Positions 9,012-17,453 of a stretch of 64,000 nt of DNA are shown here, in pieces. Source of the stretch: CF-39 sp035651155 (GTDB lineage: Bacteria; Chloroflexota; Limnocylindria; P2-11E). The position numbers were made by a program, and so were the translations under genes. Position 1 is the first letter of the stretch, and each line of letters opens with the position of its first letter. The DNA lies in NCBI GenBank assembly GCA_035651155.1, contig DASRGG010000002.1:124001-188000 (forward strand), given 5' to 3'. Under the pieces are notes generated by a model. It did not search any database and was not told the origin of the DNA. It saw only the letters and a list, made by a program, of their open reading frames with translations.

Positions 9012-9650
9012 CTATGCCTTTGCCTGCGGCGCTTGACCGGAGGCCACGAGGACCCCCTCGACGATCTTGCGGTAGCCGGTGCAGCGGCAGAGATTCCCGG
9101 AGAGCGCGTGGCGCACGTCGTCCTCGGTGGGCTTCGGCTTCGCGGCGAGGAGCGCGGTCGCGCTCATGAGCATTCCCGGGGTGCAGTAGCCGCATTGCGC
9201 GGCGCCCGCCTCCCAGAACGCCTGCTGCAGAGCGTTCATCTTCCCGCCGGCGGCGAGGCTCTCGACGGTGGTGACGTTCTTGCCCGCCGCGTCGACGGCG
9301 AGCATGGTGCACGAGACCACGGCCTTGCCGTCGAGGAGCACGGTGCAGGCTCCGCACTCGCCGCGATTGCAGCCGAGCTTCGTTCCCGTGAGGTTGAGCT
9401 GATCACGCAGGAACTCGGCGAGCGTCGATCGAGGATCGAGCGCGGCCTCGAAGAGCACGTTGTTGACGGTGACCTGCGTCAGCGTGGTCTGGGCGGCTCC
9501 TGCCGGCGGACCGACGTACACGGCGACCGGTCTCGCGACCGGGGCCGCCTGTTTCAGCGCGGCGCCGACCGGCACGGCGGCGACGGCAGCACCGGTCGCG
9601 CCCGCACCTTTCAACAGGGTCCTGCGCGTGAGTCGTACCTGCTTTGCCAC
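9012..9650 (-). CDS. Tat-exported [2Fe-2S] subunit of molybdenum hydroxylase, module B
   Basis: About 212 residues. The twin-arginine signal LTRRTLLKGAGATG is followed by a hydrophobic run. The ferredoxin-type cluster is CNRGECGACTVLLDGKAVVSC and the second [2Fe-2S] helical domain has CGYCTPGM and CRCTGYRKI. GTG at 9650 is preferred because GGGAGGG stands about 5 nt before it and it matches the start of the paralogous gene; an ATG at 9677 would add nine residues. Small subunits with Tat signals (PaoA type) export the whole complex. Starts module B, followed 10 nt later by its Mo subunit. Confidence 0.92.
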   Translation of the reverse strand: MAKQVRLTRRTLLKGAGATGAAVAAVPVGAALKQAAPVARPVAVYVGPPAGAAQTTLTQVTVNNVLFEAALDPRSTLAEFLRDQLNLTGTKLGCNRGECGACTVLLDGKAVVSCTMLAVDAAGKNVTTVESLAAGGKMNALQQAFWEAGAAQCGYCTPGMLMSATALLAAKPKPTEDDVRHALSGNLCRCTGYRKIVEGVLVASGQAPQAKA

Positions 9651-9736
9651 GCTGGCCCTCCCCGTCGACGACCTCATGGGGTCTCGGACGTCATGCGAAT
9701 GCCGAGGGCCATGCTCGTCCTCGGTCTCCTTCCGGG

Positions 9737-9753
9737 CATGGCACGCGCGTACC
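9737..9753. promoter_or_regulatory. 17-bp repeat upstream of module B (candidate operator)
   Basis: CATGGCACGCGCGTACC lies 87 nt before the module B GTG start. An identical copy lies upstream of module A at 12971. The core GGCACGCGCGTACC is an imperfect palindrome with one mismatch. Two identical copies in front of two paralogous operons suggest one shared regulator; the nearby PAS-LuxR protein is a candidate. Confidence 0.45.
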
Positions 9754-9807
9754 GAATAGCTGATACGCCGTGCCCAGGGTCGTTCGGGGGGCTCTCAGGA
9801 AGGCACG

Positions 9808-12231
9808 TCACAGCTTCGCCTGGGCGATAGCCTTGAGGAGCCTCTCGCGACTCGCGGGGACCTCGTAGATGCGGACGCCGATCGCGTTGTAGATCGCGTT
9901 CGCCACGCTCGGCGGAGGGCAGGTGCACGCGGGCTCGCCCATCCCCTTCGCGCCGAAGGGTCCGATCGAGTCGATGGTCTCGATCCAGAGTGGCCGCGTC
10001 TTCAGTGGGACGTCGAGCGACGTCGCCATCGCGTAGTTCTCGTAGGTGCTGTTCACCGAGAAGCCGAACTGCGGATCGACCTTGAGGGCCTCGCTGAGCG
10101 CGAAGCCCATGCCCATGAGCAATCCACCGTCGAATTGCTGCTCGATCCCGAGCCGGTTGATCACCTTGCCGACGTCGTGCGCCGCGAGGTAGTCGAGCAC
10201 GGTGACCTCGGCGGTGTCGAGATCGATCTCGAGCTCCGTGAACGAGGCGCCGAACGACCTCTGCGCCACGTTGCGCGGCGGGATCACCGTCGCGGAAGCG
10301 ATGATCACGTTGGGGATCGACGCCATGATCGTCGCGAAGCTCGCGCGCTTCGTCGGATCGGACTTGAGGAAGACGAAGCCGCCGCTCGAATCGAGCTGAT
10401 CGATGGAGGTCGCCGGAAGGATCGTCTTGCCACCGGACGGCGTGATCGCGAGCGTGAAGAGCTGCCGCTTCGCGTCGCGCGCGGCCATGAGGATCCCGGT
10501 GCCGCCGCTCTTGGTCTGCCGGCTGCCGGCCGTGACGCCGGTCTCGGAGGTGAGCGCGCTGTCCCCGCCGTAGACCTGGCACCGCTCGAGGTCGGCGCCG
10601 AGCTCCTCGGCGGCGATCATCATCATCGTCGTCGACTGGCCGCCACCGATCTCCTGGGCGCCGGTGATCACCGAGACGGATCCGTCGCGCTCGATCTTCA
10701 CGATCCCCGACATCGGCGCGCTCTGCGATCCCTTCTGTGACGCGAAGATCCCCATCCCCACGCCGTTCGCCTTGCGACCGACGATCCTGCCGGCGGGCTT
10801 GTGCCAGCGCGCCTTCCAGTTGAACTCCGCCGCCCCGCGCGTGATGCACTCGCGGATGCCGTTGCTGGTCCACGGGTTGCCGTCGAACGGCGACTTGTCC
10901 CTGGTGACGTTCTTCAGGTGGAAGTCCACCGGATCCATGCCGAGCTGCTCCGCCACGCGATCCATGTGGACCGCCATCGACCAGGATCCACTCGACTCGT
11001 TCACGTCGCGCATCGGCCCGGTGCGGTACCGGTTGGTGAAGGTGTTGTACTGATCGAAGCGCGCGGCCTGGTACTGATAGAGCGTCTGCTGCCCTTCCTG
11101 CGATGACTGCGCCGAACCCGAGGCGCCGTTCCACGCGCCCTGATCCGAATACGTCGTCACCTGGAAGCCGAGGAGCGTGCCGTCCCTCTTCACCCCGGTC
11201 TTCAGGTACATGACGTTCGCGGCCTTGTGGACCGAGCTCGAGAACTCCTCGCGCCGGCTGTAGTGGAGCTTCACCGGCTTGCCGGTCATCTTCGAGAGAA
11301 CCGCCGCGATGTAGGCGAAGCGGTCCACAGAGTTGCTGCTCTTGTCGCCGAACCCGCCGCCCATGTAGTTGCAGATGGCCTGGACTTTCGCGATCGGAAC
11401 CGACAGGTAGGCCGCCATCTTCGAACGCGCGCCATGCGCGTGCTGGCTCGAGACCCACAGGTTCATCTGGTCGTCGTCCCAGAGCACGACGATGCTCTTC
11501 GTCTCGAGCGGCGCGTGCTGGAGCGTCGGGGTCTCGTAGCGGCCCTCGGTGATGACGTCGGAGGCCTTGAACGCCGCGTCGACGTCGCCGATCTTGATCG
11601 TGCGCACCGGCGCCGGCAGGTTCCCGTCCGGCGACGCCTGCGGCGCGCCGGGCTTCGCCCCATCCTCGGGATTGCCGAAGAACGCGGGGAGCGGCGCGTA
11701 CGTCACGTTGATGAGCTTGATGGCGGCGTTCGCGATGTCCTGCGTGTCGGCCGCGACGCCGGCCACCTCGTCGCCGGGATAGAAGACCTCGTCCTGCAGG
11801 ATGAAGCGATCCGGCTTGGTGTAGATCGCGTGCTTCTCGGCGCCGAAGCTGTAGATGTTCTTGTACGTCACGACGGCGCGAACACCCGCGAGCTTCTCGG
11901 CCTGTGACGTGTCGATCGCGGTGATCTTCGCGTGCGCGTGCGCCGCGCTGTACAGGATGGCCGCGTAGAGCGTCCCCTCCGGAGCGACGTCGTGCGTGTA
12001 GATGGCGGTGCCCTTGAGTCGCGGCAGATCCATGTGGCGGAGCTGCCGCGAGCCGACGATGCTGTAGGCGGGCTTCGCACTGTTCGAGGTCGTGGGATAC
12101 GTGCCCTCGAGGCGCTCGAGGATCGCGTCCGCCTGCTCCTTCACGAGCGACGGGTATTCGACCCACGTGAACATGAAGTCCTCGTCCTTGAGGAGGCTCA
12201 GAATGTCGGTGTCCTTCGGCATCTTCGGCAT
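9808..12231 (-). CDS. Molybdenum hydroxylase large (Mo-pterin) subunit, module A
   Basis: 807 residues, paralogous to the large subunit of module B through its length. It keeps the helical lead, the cofactor stretch YMGGGFGDKSSNSVD near 300, a glutamine-rich segment QEIGGGQSTTM near 530, and the catalytic motif GAKGMGEPACTCPPP near the C-terminus. There is no signal peptide. It follows the [2Fe-2S] gene by 10 nt and ends 157 nt before module B. Module A has no FAD gene of its own, so it probably shares the FAD, ferredoxin and cytochrome b subunits of module B or hands electrons elsewhere. Divergence in the substrate channel suggests a second substrate (inference). Confidence 0.9.
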   Translation of the reverse strand: MPKMPKDTDILSLLKDEDFMFTWVEYPSLVKEQADAILERLEGTYPTTSNSAKPAYSIVGSRQLRHMDLPRLKGTAIYTHDVAPEGTLYAAILYSAAHAHAKITAIDTSQAEKLAGVRAVVTYKNIYSFGAEKHAIYTKPDRFILQDEVFYPGDEVAGVAADTQDIANAAIKLINVTYAPLPAFFGNPEDGAKPGAPQASPDGNLPAPVRTIKIGDVDAAFKASDVITEGRYETPTLQHAPLETKSIVVLWDDDQMNLWVSSQHAHGARSKMAAYLSVPIAKVQAICNYMGGGFGDKSSNSVDRFAYIAAVLSKMTGKPVKLHYSRREEFSSSVHKAANVMYLKTGVKRDGTLLGFQVTTYSDQGAWNGASGSAQSSQEGQQTLYQYQAARFDQYNTFTNRYRTGPMRDVNESSGSWSMAVHMDRVAEQLGMDPVDFHLKNVTRDKSPFDGNPWTSNGIRECITRGAAEFNWKARWHKPAGRIVGRKANGVGMGIFASQKGSQSAPMSGIVKIERDGSVSVITGAQEIGGGQSTTMMMIAAEELGADLERCQVYGGDSALTSETGVTAGSRQTKSGGTGILMAARDAKRQLFTLAITPSGGKTILPATSIDQLDSSGGFVFLKSDPTKRASFATIMASIPNVIIASATVIPPRNVAQRSFGASFTELEIDLDTAEVTVLDYLAAHDVGKVINRLGIEQQFDGGLLMGMGFALSEALKVDPQFGFSVNSTYENYAMATSLDVPLKTRPLWIETIDSIGPFGAKGMGEPACTCPPPSVANAIYNAIGVRIYEVPASRERLLKAIAQAKL

Positions 12232-12241
12232 CTCTGTCTCC

Positions 12242-12865
12242 CTAGCCTTGCGACGCTTTGACGACCGCTTCGACGATCTTCGTGTAGCCGGTGCAGCGGC
12301 AGAGATTCCCGGAGATCGCGACGCGCACGTCGTCCGCGGTCGGCTTCGGCTTCGCGGCGAGCAGCGCCGTCGCGCTCATGAGCATCCCGGGCGTGCAGAA
12401 CCCGCACTGCACCGCGCCCGTCTCCCAGAACACCTGCTGCAGGTGGTTCAGCTCGGTCCCCGCGGCGAGGCTCTCCACGGTCGTGACGGTCTTCCCCGCC
12501 ACCTGCCCCACGAGTGTCATGCAAGCGAACACGGCCTTGCCATCCACGATGACCGTGCACGATCCGCATTCGCCTCGGTCGCACCCGACCTTCGTACCGG
12601 TGAGGTGCATCTGGTCGCGAAGGAGCTCCGCGAGCGTCCACTGTGGCTCCACGGTCGCCTCGATCGGCGTCGCGTTCACGGTGACCTGTAAGGACATCGT
12701 CCCCGGAGTTCCCGCGGGCGGCCCGACGTGTACCGCCACCGGTCGTGCGATCGGCGCCTGTGCCACCGCCGCGGCTGCGGGGATCGCGGCGAGACCGGCG
12801 GCCCCGGCACCCGCTCCCTTCAGGAGAGTCCTGCGGCTGATGCGCGCGTGTCCCAGCCTGGCCAC
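12242..12865 (-). CDS. Tat-exported [2Fe-2S] subunit of molybdenum hydroxylase, module A
   Basis: 207 residues. Starts at GTG with GAGGAGGGAGC just upstream. The Tat signal ISRRTLLKGAGAGAAGLAA is followed by the ferredoxin cluster CDRGECGSCTVIVDGKAVFAC and the second cluster motifs CGFCTPGM and CRCTGYTKI. It is a close paralogue of the module B small subunit, differing most in the first 60 residues. Together with the following gene it forms the more upstream module; the arrangement of small then large subunit is the same in both. Confidence 0.92.
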   Translation of the reverse strand: MARLGHARISRRTLLKGAGAGAAGLAAIPAAAAVAQAPIARPVAVHVGPPAGTPGTMSLQVTVNATPIEATVEPQWTLAELLRDQMHLTGTKVGCDRGECGSCTVIVDGKAVFACMTLVGQVAGKTVTTVESLAAGTELNHLQQVFWETGAVQCGFCTPGMLMSATALLAAKPKPTADDVRVAISGNLCRCTGYTKIVEAVVKASQG

Positions 12866-12970
12866 GTGCTCCCTCCTCCTCGACGGCCACGGGCGCGGCT
12901 CCGTCGGAGCTGTCGCGACGATCTCGGTATGCGTTCAGCAAGACATCCTCCACGTCTTGCTCGGAGGTTC

Positions 12971-12987
12971 CATGGCACGCGCGTACC
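12971..12987. promoter_or_regulatory. 17-bp repeat upstream of module A (candidate operator)
   Basis: Identical to the copy at 9737-9753 and placed 106 nt before the module A GTG start. It lies in the 205-nt gap that also separates the operon from the PAS-LuxR regulator gene. Confidence 0.45.
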
Positions 12988-13070
12988 CAATTCCTGGTCC
13001 CGGGGTACCTGGACCGGGTGACGGTCGAGCGCCGACGCGTTTAGCGCTGACGAGCGCAGAGGGGACGGGG

Positions 13071-13739
13071 CTACGCCAGGTGGTGCTCGAACGCGTAGGC
13101 GACGGCCTCGGCGCGACTGTGCACGCCGAGCTTGTTGAGGACCACCGCGATGTGGTTGTGGACCGTGTGACGGCTGACGCCGAGCTTCTCCGCGATCGTC
13201 ATCGTGCCCGCGCCGTGCGCGAGGAGCATGAGCACCTCGAGCTCGCGGTTCGTCAGGTGGACAGGCGATGGCCCGTGGATGGCACCGTTGCTCGTGTGCG
13301 GGGCGAGCACGTCCTCCGCGGCCGTCGAGATCTCCTGGATGAAGTGCTCGAGACGCTTCGCGCGGCCGACGTTGCGCAGCAGGTGTGCGAGCGCGAAGGT
13401 GCGGCCGGAGGCGTCCGAGAGCGGAAGGATCGAGACGTTCGCCCACTTGTCGTGCGTCGGCAGCGCACGGATGTCGAAATTCTGGATGCGCGCGCCGCGG
13501 CGGGCGAGGGCCCATTTCTCGCAGTGGACGCGACAGACCTCACGACCGCCGTCGTCGATGCCAGCCATCACCTCGTAACACCGCCGACCCTGCACCTCGG
13601 CCGCGGTCTGCCCGAACGCCGCCTCCGCGCTCTTGTTCCAGTGGGTCACGGTCCAGGTCTCGTCCACGACGAAGATCGGGTCCGCGCACGCGCTCATCGC
13701 CCGGACCAGCTCGGGGCAGACGTCGCTCTGCGACTCCAT
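13071..13739 (-). CDS. PAS-LuxR transcriptional regulator
   Basis: 222 residues. Residues about 10-120 form a PAS domain (DPIFVVDETWTVTHWNKSAE) with a cysteine-bearing segment, GRRCYEVMAGIDDGGREVC then RVHC, seen in a group of PAS regulators that may bind a metal or Fe-S cluster. Residues about 158-220 form a LuxR/GerE helix-turn-helix (LTNRELEVLMLLAHG, then MTIAEKLGVSRHTVHNHI). It lacks a receiver domain, so it is a one-component sensor. It sits between the molybdenum-hydroxylase operons and the divergent yqeC gene, making it the natural local regulator of both. Confidence 0.88.
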   Translation of the reverse strand: MESQSDVCPELVRAMSACADPIFVVDETWTVTHWNKSAEAAFGQTAAEVQGRRCYEVMAGIDDGGREVCRVHCEKWALARRGARIQNFDIRALPTHDKWANVSILPLSDASGRTFALAHLLRNVGRAKRLEHFIQEISTAAEDVLAPHTSNGAIHGPSPVHLTNRELEVLMLLAHGAGTMTIAEKLGVSRHTVHNHIAVVLNKLGVHSRAEAVAYAFEHHLA

Positions 13740-13753
13740 GTCCGCGCTATTTA

Positions 13754-13811
13754 CCTACACGCATGGGTACGCTGCCGTAGGGCAAATACCTACGCTGGTG
13801 TCGGACGTAGG
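13754..13811. promoter_or_regulatory. CCTAC/GTAGG repeats between the regulator and yqeC
   Basis: Four copies of one pentamer alternate in orientation: CCTAC at 13754, GTAGG at 13777, CCTACG at 13789 and CGTAGG at 13806. They fill the 84-nt gap between two divergent starts. LuxR-type proteins often bind such short paired half-sites, so this is a candidate autoregulatory and yqeC operator. Confidence 0.4.
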
Positions 13812-13823
13812 ATTTCGTACAGC

Positions 13824-14588
13824 GTGATCACGCTCGGGAAGGCCCTCGAGACCCGGGATGGCGAGATCGTGGCCTTCGTCGGCGCCGGCGGGAAGACGAC
13901 CGCGATGTTCCGCCTGGCCGACGAGCTGCTCGCCGGCGGTGCCCGGCCCGTCGTCACGACCACGACCAGGATCCTCCCGCCGGACGAAGGCGCCAAGCGC
14001 CGCATCCTCATCGACGCCGACCGGTCGTCGCTCGTCGTCGCCGTCGCACGCGCCGTCGCCGACGGCGCGATCCCGGTCGCCGTCGTGGCGACGACACCCG
14101 AGGGGAAGCTCGCCGGCGTGCCGCCGGAGTGGGTGGACGATCTCGCGCGCGCTCCGGGCGCGACGCACGTCCTCGTCGAGGCCGACGGCGCGGCCCGCAG
14201 GCCGTTCAAGGCGCCGCGGGACGGTGAGCCGGTCATCCCCGCCGCCACCACGCTCGTGGTCGCGGTCGTCGGCGTGGACGCGCTCGGTCATCCCGTGTCG
14301 GCGGTCGCGCACCGGCCGGAGCGCGTCGCCGCGCTCACGGGCCTCGCACCCGAGGGCGTGCTCGACGCGCGGTCGATCGCGCGCGTCATGCTGGACGAGC
14401 GCGGCGTGATGAAGGGCGCTCCCGGGACGGCGCGCCGGGTCCTGATCGTGAACAAGGCCGACGGCGCCGAGCGTCTTCGCGACGCGCGCATGCTCGCGCG
14501 CGAGCTGTTGGCGCAGGGTGCGACGCGCGTGATCGTGGCGGCGCTGGGACGAGCCGGCGGCGTGATCGAGGTGAGCGGGCGCTCCTAG
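13824..14588 (+). CDS. yqeC: YqeC, selenium-dependent molybdenum hydroxylase accessory protein
   Basis: 254 residues from a GTG start. The N-terminal P-loop is GEIVAFVGAGGKTTAMFRLA. A mid segment, THVLVEADGAARRPFKAP, and VVGVDALGHPV carry the remaining YqeC signatures. YqeC occurs with YqeB in genomes that place a labile selenium atom in molybdenum hydroxylases; its exact reaction is not established. It is divergent from the PAS-LuxR gene and overlaps the convergent yqeB stop by 4 nt. The pairing with the adjacent Mo enzymes supports maturation of those enzymes. Confidence 0.88.
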   Translation: MITLGKALETRDGEIVAFVGAGGKTTAMFRLADELLAGGARPVVTTTTRILPPDEGAKRRILIDADRSSLVVAVARAVADGAIPVAVVATTPEGKLAGVPPEWVDDLARAPGATHVLVEADGAARRPFKAPRDGEPVIPAATTLVVAVVGVDALGHPVSAVAHRPERVAALTGLAPEGVLDARSIARVMLDERGVMKGAPGTARRVLIVNKADGAERLRDARMLARELLAQGATRVIVAALGRAGGVIEVSGRS

Positions 14589-15427
14589 ACCGCGGCGAGC
14601 GTCCGCAGCGACTGCCGCTCGAAGAGATACAGGACGGCCTCGAGGACCCCGCCGCCGACCGCCAGCGCCTTGTCCGAGATCGTGAAGCAGTGCTCGCGCG
14701 CCGCTCGCGGATCGACGTCGCCGATCTTCATGCCCGCTCGCACGTGCACGCCGGTCTGGATCAATCCACGCAGACAGCCCGCGAACGCACTGCGGACCTC
14801 CGCCGTTCCGACGAGACCGACGACCTCGCCCGCCGCCACACGATCGCCGATGCCACGCACGCCGACGAAGACGCCGTCGGCGGGCGCGCGCAGCACGCGA
14901 TCCGCGCCGTGGCCCTCGACGGGCGCGGGAACGCCGGTGTCCGGCTCGGCCTCGCCGTCGAGGATCACGCGGCCGAGGCGATGCCCGCGATTCGTTTCGA
15001 CGACCGCGTGCACGTCGACGCCGGCACGGAACCCCGGACCGAGGCCGATGACGATGGGCGCGTCGTCGAGCGTCGTTCCGGTGTTGCGCTTGGCGACGAT
15101 CGCGTCGACGACGGCGACCGGGCGCAACCGGCGCACGACGTGCGCCTCAGGATCGACGACGACGGCGATGTCGCGAGAACGCGCGACCACGAGCGCGTCG
15201 TCCGCGGTCGCGCTGAGGCGTGCGCGGACGCCCTCCACGACGGCCGTGCCGTCGAAGACCGCCTGGGCGAACGAGACGCCGCGCCTGACGACCGTGGGCT
15301 GCGCGATCTCGGTCATCACCACCGTGAAGCCGGATTGATGGAGGCGATAGGCGACGCCGCTGGCGAGATCGCCCGCGCCCTTCACCACCACGCGTTGCTC
15401 GCCGAGTGTCAGCATCCAGACGAGCAT
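14585..15427 (-). CDS. yqeB: YqeB, EF2563-type selenium-dependent molybdenum hydroxylase protein
   Basis: 280 residues. The N-terminal stretch VVVKGAGDLASGVAYRLHQSGF is a Rossmann-like glycine loop, followed by TEIAQPTVVRRGVSFAQAVF. Later KRNTGTTLDDAPIVIGLGPGF and the C-terminal KALAVGGGVLEAVL match the EF2563/YqeB family. The family is a genomic marker for selenium-dependent molybdenum hydroxylases, where it is thought to act in installing selenium. A second in-frame ATG at 15415 (MLTLGEQRV) could be the start instead. The gene is convergent with yqeC, an unusual arrangement because the two are commonly co-directional. Confidence 0.88.
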   Translation of the reverse strand: MLVWMLTLGEQRVVVKGAGDLASGVAYRLHQSGFTVVMTEIAQPTVVRRGVSFAQAVFDGTAVVEGVRARLSATADDALVVARSRDIAVVVDPEAHVVRRLRPVAVVDAIVAKRNTGTTLDDAPIVIGLGPGFRAGVDVHAVVETNRGHRLGRVILDGEAEPDTGVPAPVEGHGADRVLRAPADGVFVGVRGIGDRVAAGEVVGLVGTAEVRSAFAGCLRGLIQTGVHVRAGMKIGDVDPRAAREHCFTISDKALAVGGGVLEAVLYLFERQSLRTLAAV

Positions 15428-15481
15428 CCGGAGCCAATGTGTCAGAAGAATCTCCGCGCTCAGGAGGCTGCGGGACCGAGA

Positions 15482-16249
15482 TCAGTCCCGGCCGCCGCGG
15501 CCTCCACCGAACGTACGGACGTAGGCCACGAGGTCCGAGAGCTGCGCCGCCGTGATCGCGCTCGTGCCGTACGCCGGCATCCCGGCGCGGCCGCGACGGA
15601 TCGCCTCGGTCTCGGCCCCGCGGAGCGCGAGCTCGCCGGGGGCGTTGCCGACGGCGCCGTGGCAGTACGCGCAGCCCTGCGCGAAGTAGACGGCCGCGCC
15701 GCGCGCGGCGGCGTTCGGCGAGAGCGGGTCGGCGACCGCGAGCTGCGCCGCGGTGGCCGCCGGCACGTCGATGGTGCTCGCGCGTCCCTGCTGTAGCTGG
15801 CGGATGTAGCTCACGATCGACCAGAGGTCCTGGTCCGAATACTGCGTGCCGAATCCAGGCATCGCCGTGAACGAGAGACCGTTCTTGGTGATCCAGTAGA
15901 GCTGCGCGTCCGAGAGCGCCTTCGCGTCCTCGCCGAGGAGGTCCGTCGCCGCCGGGTACGTCGTCTGTCCGAACGCGCCCTTCCCGTCGCCGGTCGCGCC
16001 GTGGCACACGGCGCACGACCCGACGTACGCGGCGCGACCGTTGGTCGCCGCGCGCGTGCTCCCGACGACCGGATTCGTCGCTCCGCCGGCCATGACGCGC
16101 GAGACGAGCGAGACGACCGCGTTGCCGTAGGCACGCTCGAAGGGGAGATCGCTCCGATGCGTGAGGAGCAGCGGCGCGAGGGCGAGGCCCGCGGTGACCG
16201 CGGCGACGGCGAGGCCGATGACGATGCCGCGCGCGTGCCTCCGCATCAT
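15482..16249 (-). CDS. Membrane-anchored di-heme cytochrome c
   Basis: 255 residues. An uncleaved or signal-anchor helix (GIVIGLAVAAVTAGLALAPLL) is followed by two cytochrome c domains with CAVCH near 78 and CAYCH near 192. Likely distal methionine ligands are in TAMPGFGTQYS and AGMPAYGT. This is the two-domain c4-like class that carries electrons in the periplasm or outside the membrane. It is the last gene of the electron-transfer cluster but is separated from the esterase gene by 433 nt, so it may have its own promoter. Confidence 0.88.
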   Translation of the reverse strand: MMRRHARGIVIGLAVAAVTAGLALAPLLLTHRSDLPFERAYGNAVVSLVSRVMAGGATNPVVGSTRAATNGRAAYVGSCAVCHGATGDGKGAFGQTTYPAATDLLGEDAKALSDAQLYWITKNGLSFTAMPGFGTQYSDQDLWSIVSYIRQLQQGRASTIDVPAATAAQLAVADPLSPNAAARGAAVYFAQGCAYCHGAVGNAPGELALRGAETEAIRRGRAGMPAYGTSAITAAQLSDLVAYVRTFGGGRGGRD

Positions 16250-16682
16250 CCCGAGCCTACCCGGACGCGCTGGAGCGAGTTTCGACGAGGCGCGGTGCTC
16301 GCCGATTGCGCGATCGATAGCCAGAGCGCGGCAGCGCCGACGACCGGGATGACGACGACGACGAGCGCGACGACCACGTCAGGAGGCAGGAGCTGGGCTT
16401 CCCGCTCTTCGAGGCACGTGCTCTGGATCTCCTCGCGACGGCGACGGCAGGCCGCGAACGCGTTGGTGCGCTGACGGACGCGGCGCGGATCTACACGACG
16501 CTCGGAGCGCCGCGTCGCGCGGATCTGATGCTGCAGCGTCTGCGCGCCTTTGACGGCGCTGGCCGGCGCGCCGCGCTCCGGGTAGGCAGCCTCACCCCAT
16601 TCGAAGCTGGGTATCGCTGGACGCGAGGCGCTTGCGGCCTCGATCGACGACTCGAGCTGAGCGGAGGGCGGTACCCGCCGCG
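16250..16682. other. Gene-poor stretch with two weak, overlapping readings
   Basis: On the plus strand a frame open from 16321 reads ELGFPLFEARALDLL and then DAARIYTTLGAPRRADLML before ending at 16752. This resembles the C-terminal helical repeats of LuxR/ATPase regulators and could be a relic. On the minus strand the frame that ends in the ATGA of the cytochrome c start reads a single membrane segment, VVVALVVVVIPVVGAAALWL, preceded by charged residues, but no convincing start codon or ribosome site was found. Neither is called as a gene. Confidence 0.25.
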
Positions 16683-17453
16683 CTACGGCATTGAGTGCCT
16701 CATCCAGAACTCGAACAGCTGCTGCTTCGGGAACCCGGGCCCCGCCCCGTGACCCTGCCCCGCGAACTCGACGTAGACCGATTCGACGCCGGCCGCGGTC
16801 AGCGCGGCATGCGCGTCGCGGACGCCCTTGTGCCAGAACTCGTCGTCGAGCTCGCCGATGCCGTTGAAGACGGCCTTCCCGCGGAGTGCGGCGAGCTGCG
16901 CGGCGGTCGTACCGAGCGGGAATTCACCCGGGGCGCCGAGGAGCGTCGCGAACCGCTCGGGATGCGCGAGCATCAGGTCGAACGCGGCATGGCCGCCGTT
17001 CGAGAAGCCCGCGATGTGGACCTGCCGCGCGTCGCCGCCGTAGCAGGCGAGGACCTCGTCGACGACCGCCAACGTGCGCTCGTAGTCGTCAGGCATCTCG
17101 ATGTCGGGCCAGTACGGCACGACGATGCGGAACGCGTCCACATCCCGTGCGCCCGAGAGGAATGTGTCCCAGACACGCTCCGCGTTTCGTCGCGCGCCCG
17201 AGCCCCCGGGGAGGAAGACGACCGTCGGCGTGTATGACGGCGCTGCGCCTGGGTGATGGACGAAGTACGGCCCCGCCGGCGTGCCCTTGACCTCCTGCAG
17301 TACCGCAGGCTGTGCGGCGACGCAATACGCGGGCTGCGGGCTCGGCGCCGGAGCCGCGTTCGAGATGCACGCCATGGACAGCACGGCCACGACGGCGGCC
17401 GCGAGCCCAAGCCCGCGACGTCCTGCGCGAGATCGGCGACACGTCGCGCTCAT
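16683..17453 (-). CDS. Lipoprotein alpha/beta hydrolase (esterase/PHB-depolymerase-like)
   Basis: 256 residues. The N-terminus is a lipoprotein signal ending LSMACISN. The hydrolase core has the nucleophile elbow GFSNGG near 150 and a final histidine in GQGHGAGPG near 237, with an acidic residue near ELDDEF. This is the pattern of secreted feruloyl-esterase/PHB-depolymerase-like hydrolases. Its ATG overlaps the TGA of the apbE-like gene (ATGA), so it is co-translated with the electron-transfer genes although its activity is not obviously related. Substrate unknown. Confidence 0.75.
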   Translation of the reverse strand: MSATCRRSRAGRRGLGLAAAVVAVLSMACISNAAPAPSPQPAYCVAAQPAVLQEVKGTPAGPYFVHHPGAAPSYTPTVVFLPGGSGARRNAERVWDTFLSGARDVDAFRIVVPYWPDIEMPDDYERTLAVVDEVLACYGGDARQVHIAGFSNGGHAAFDLMLAHPERFATLLGAPGEFPLGTTAAQLAALRGKAVFNGIGELDDEFWHKGVRDAHAALTAAGVESVYVEFAGQGHGAGPGFPKQQLFEFWMRHSMP

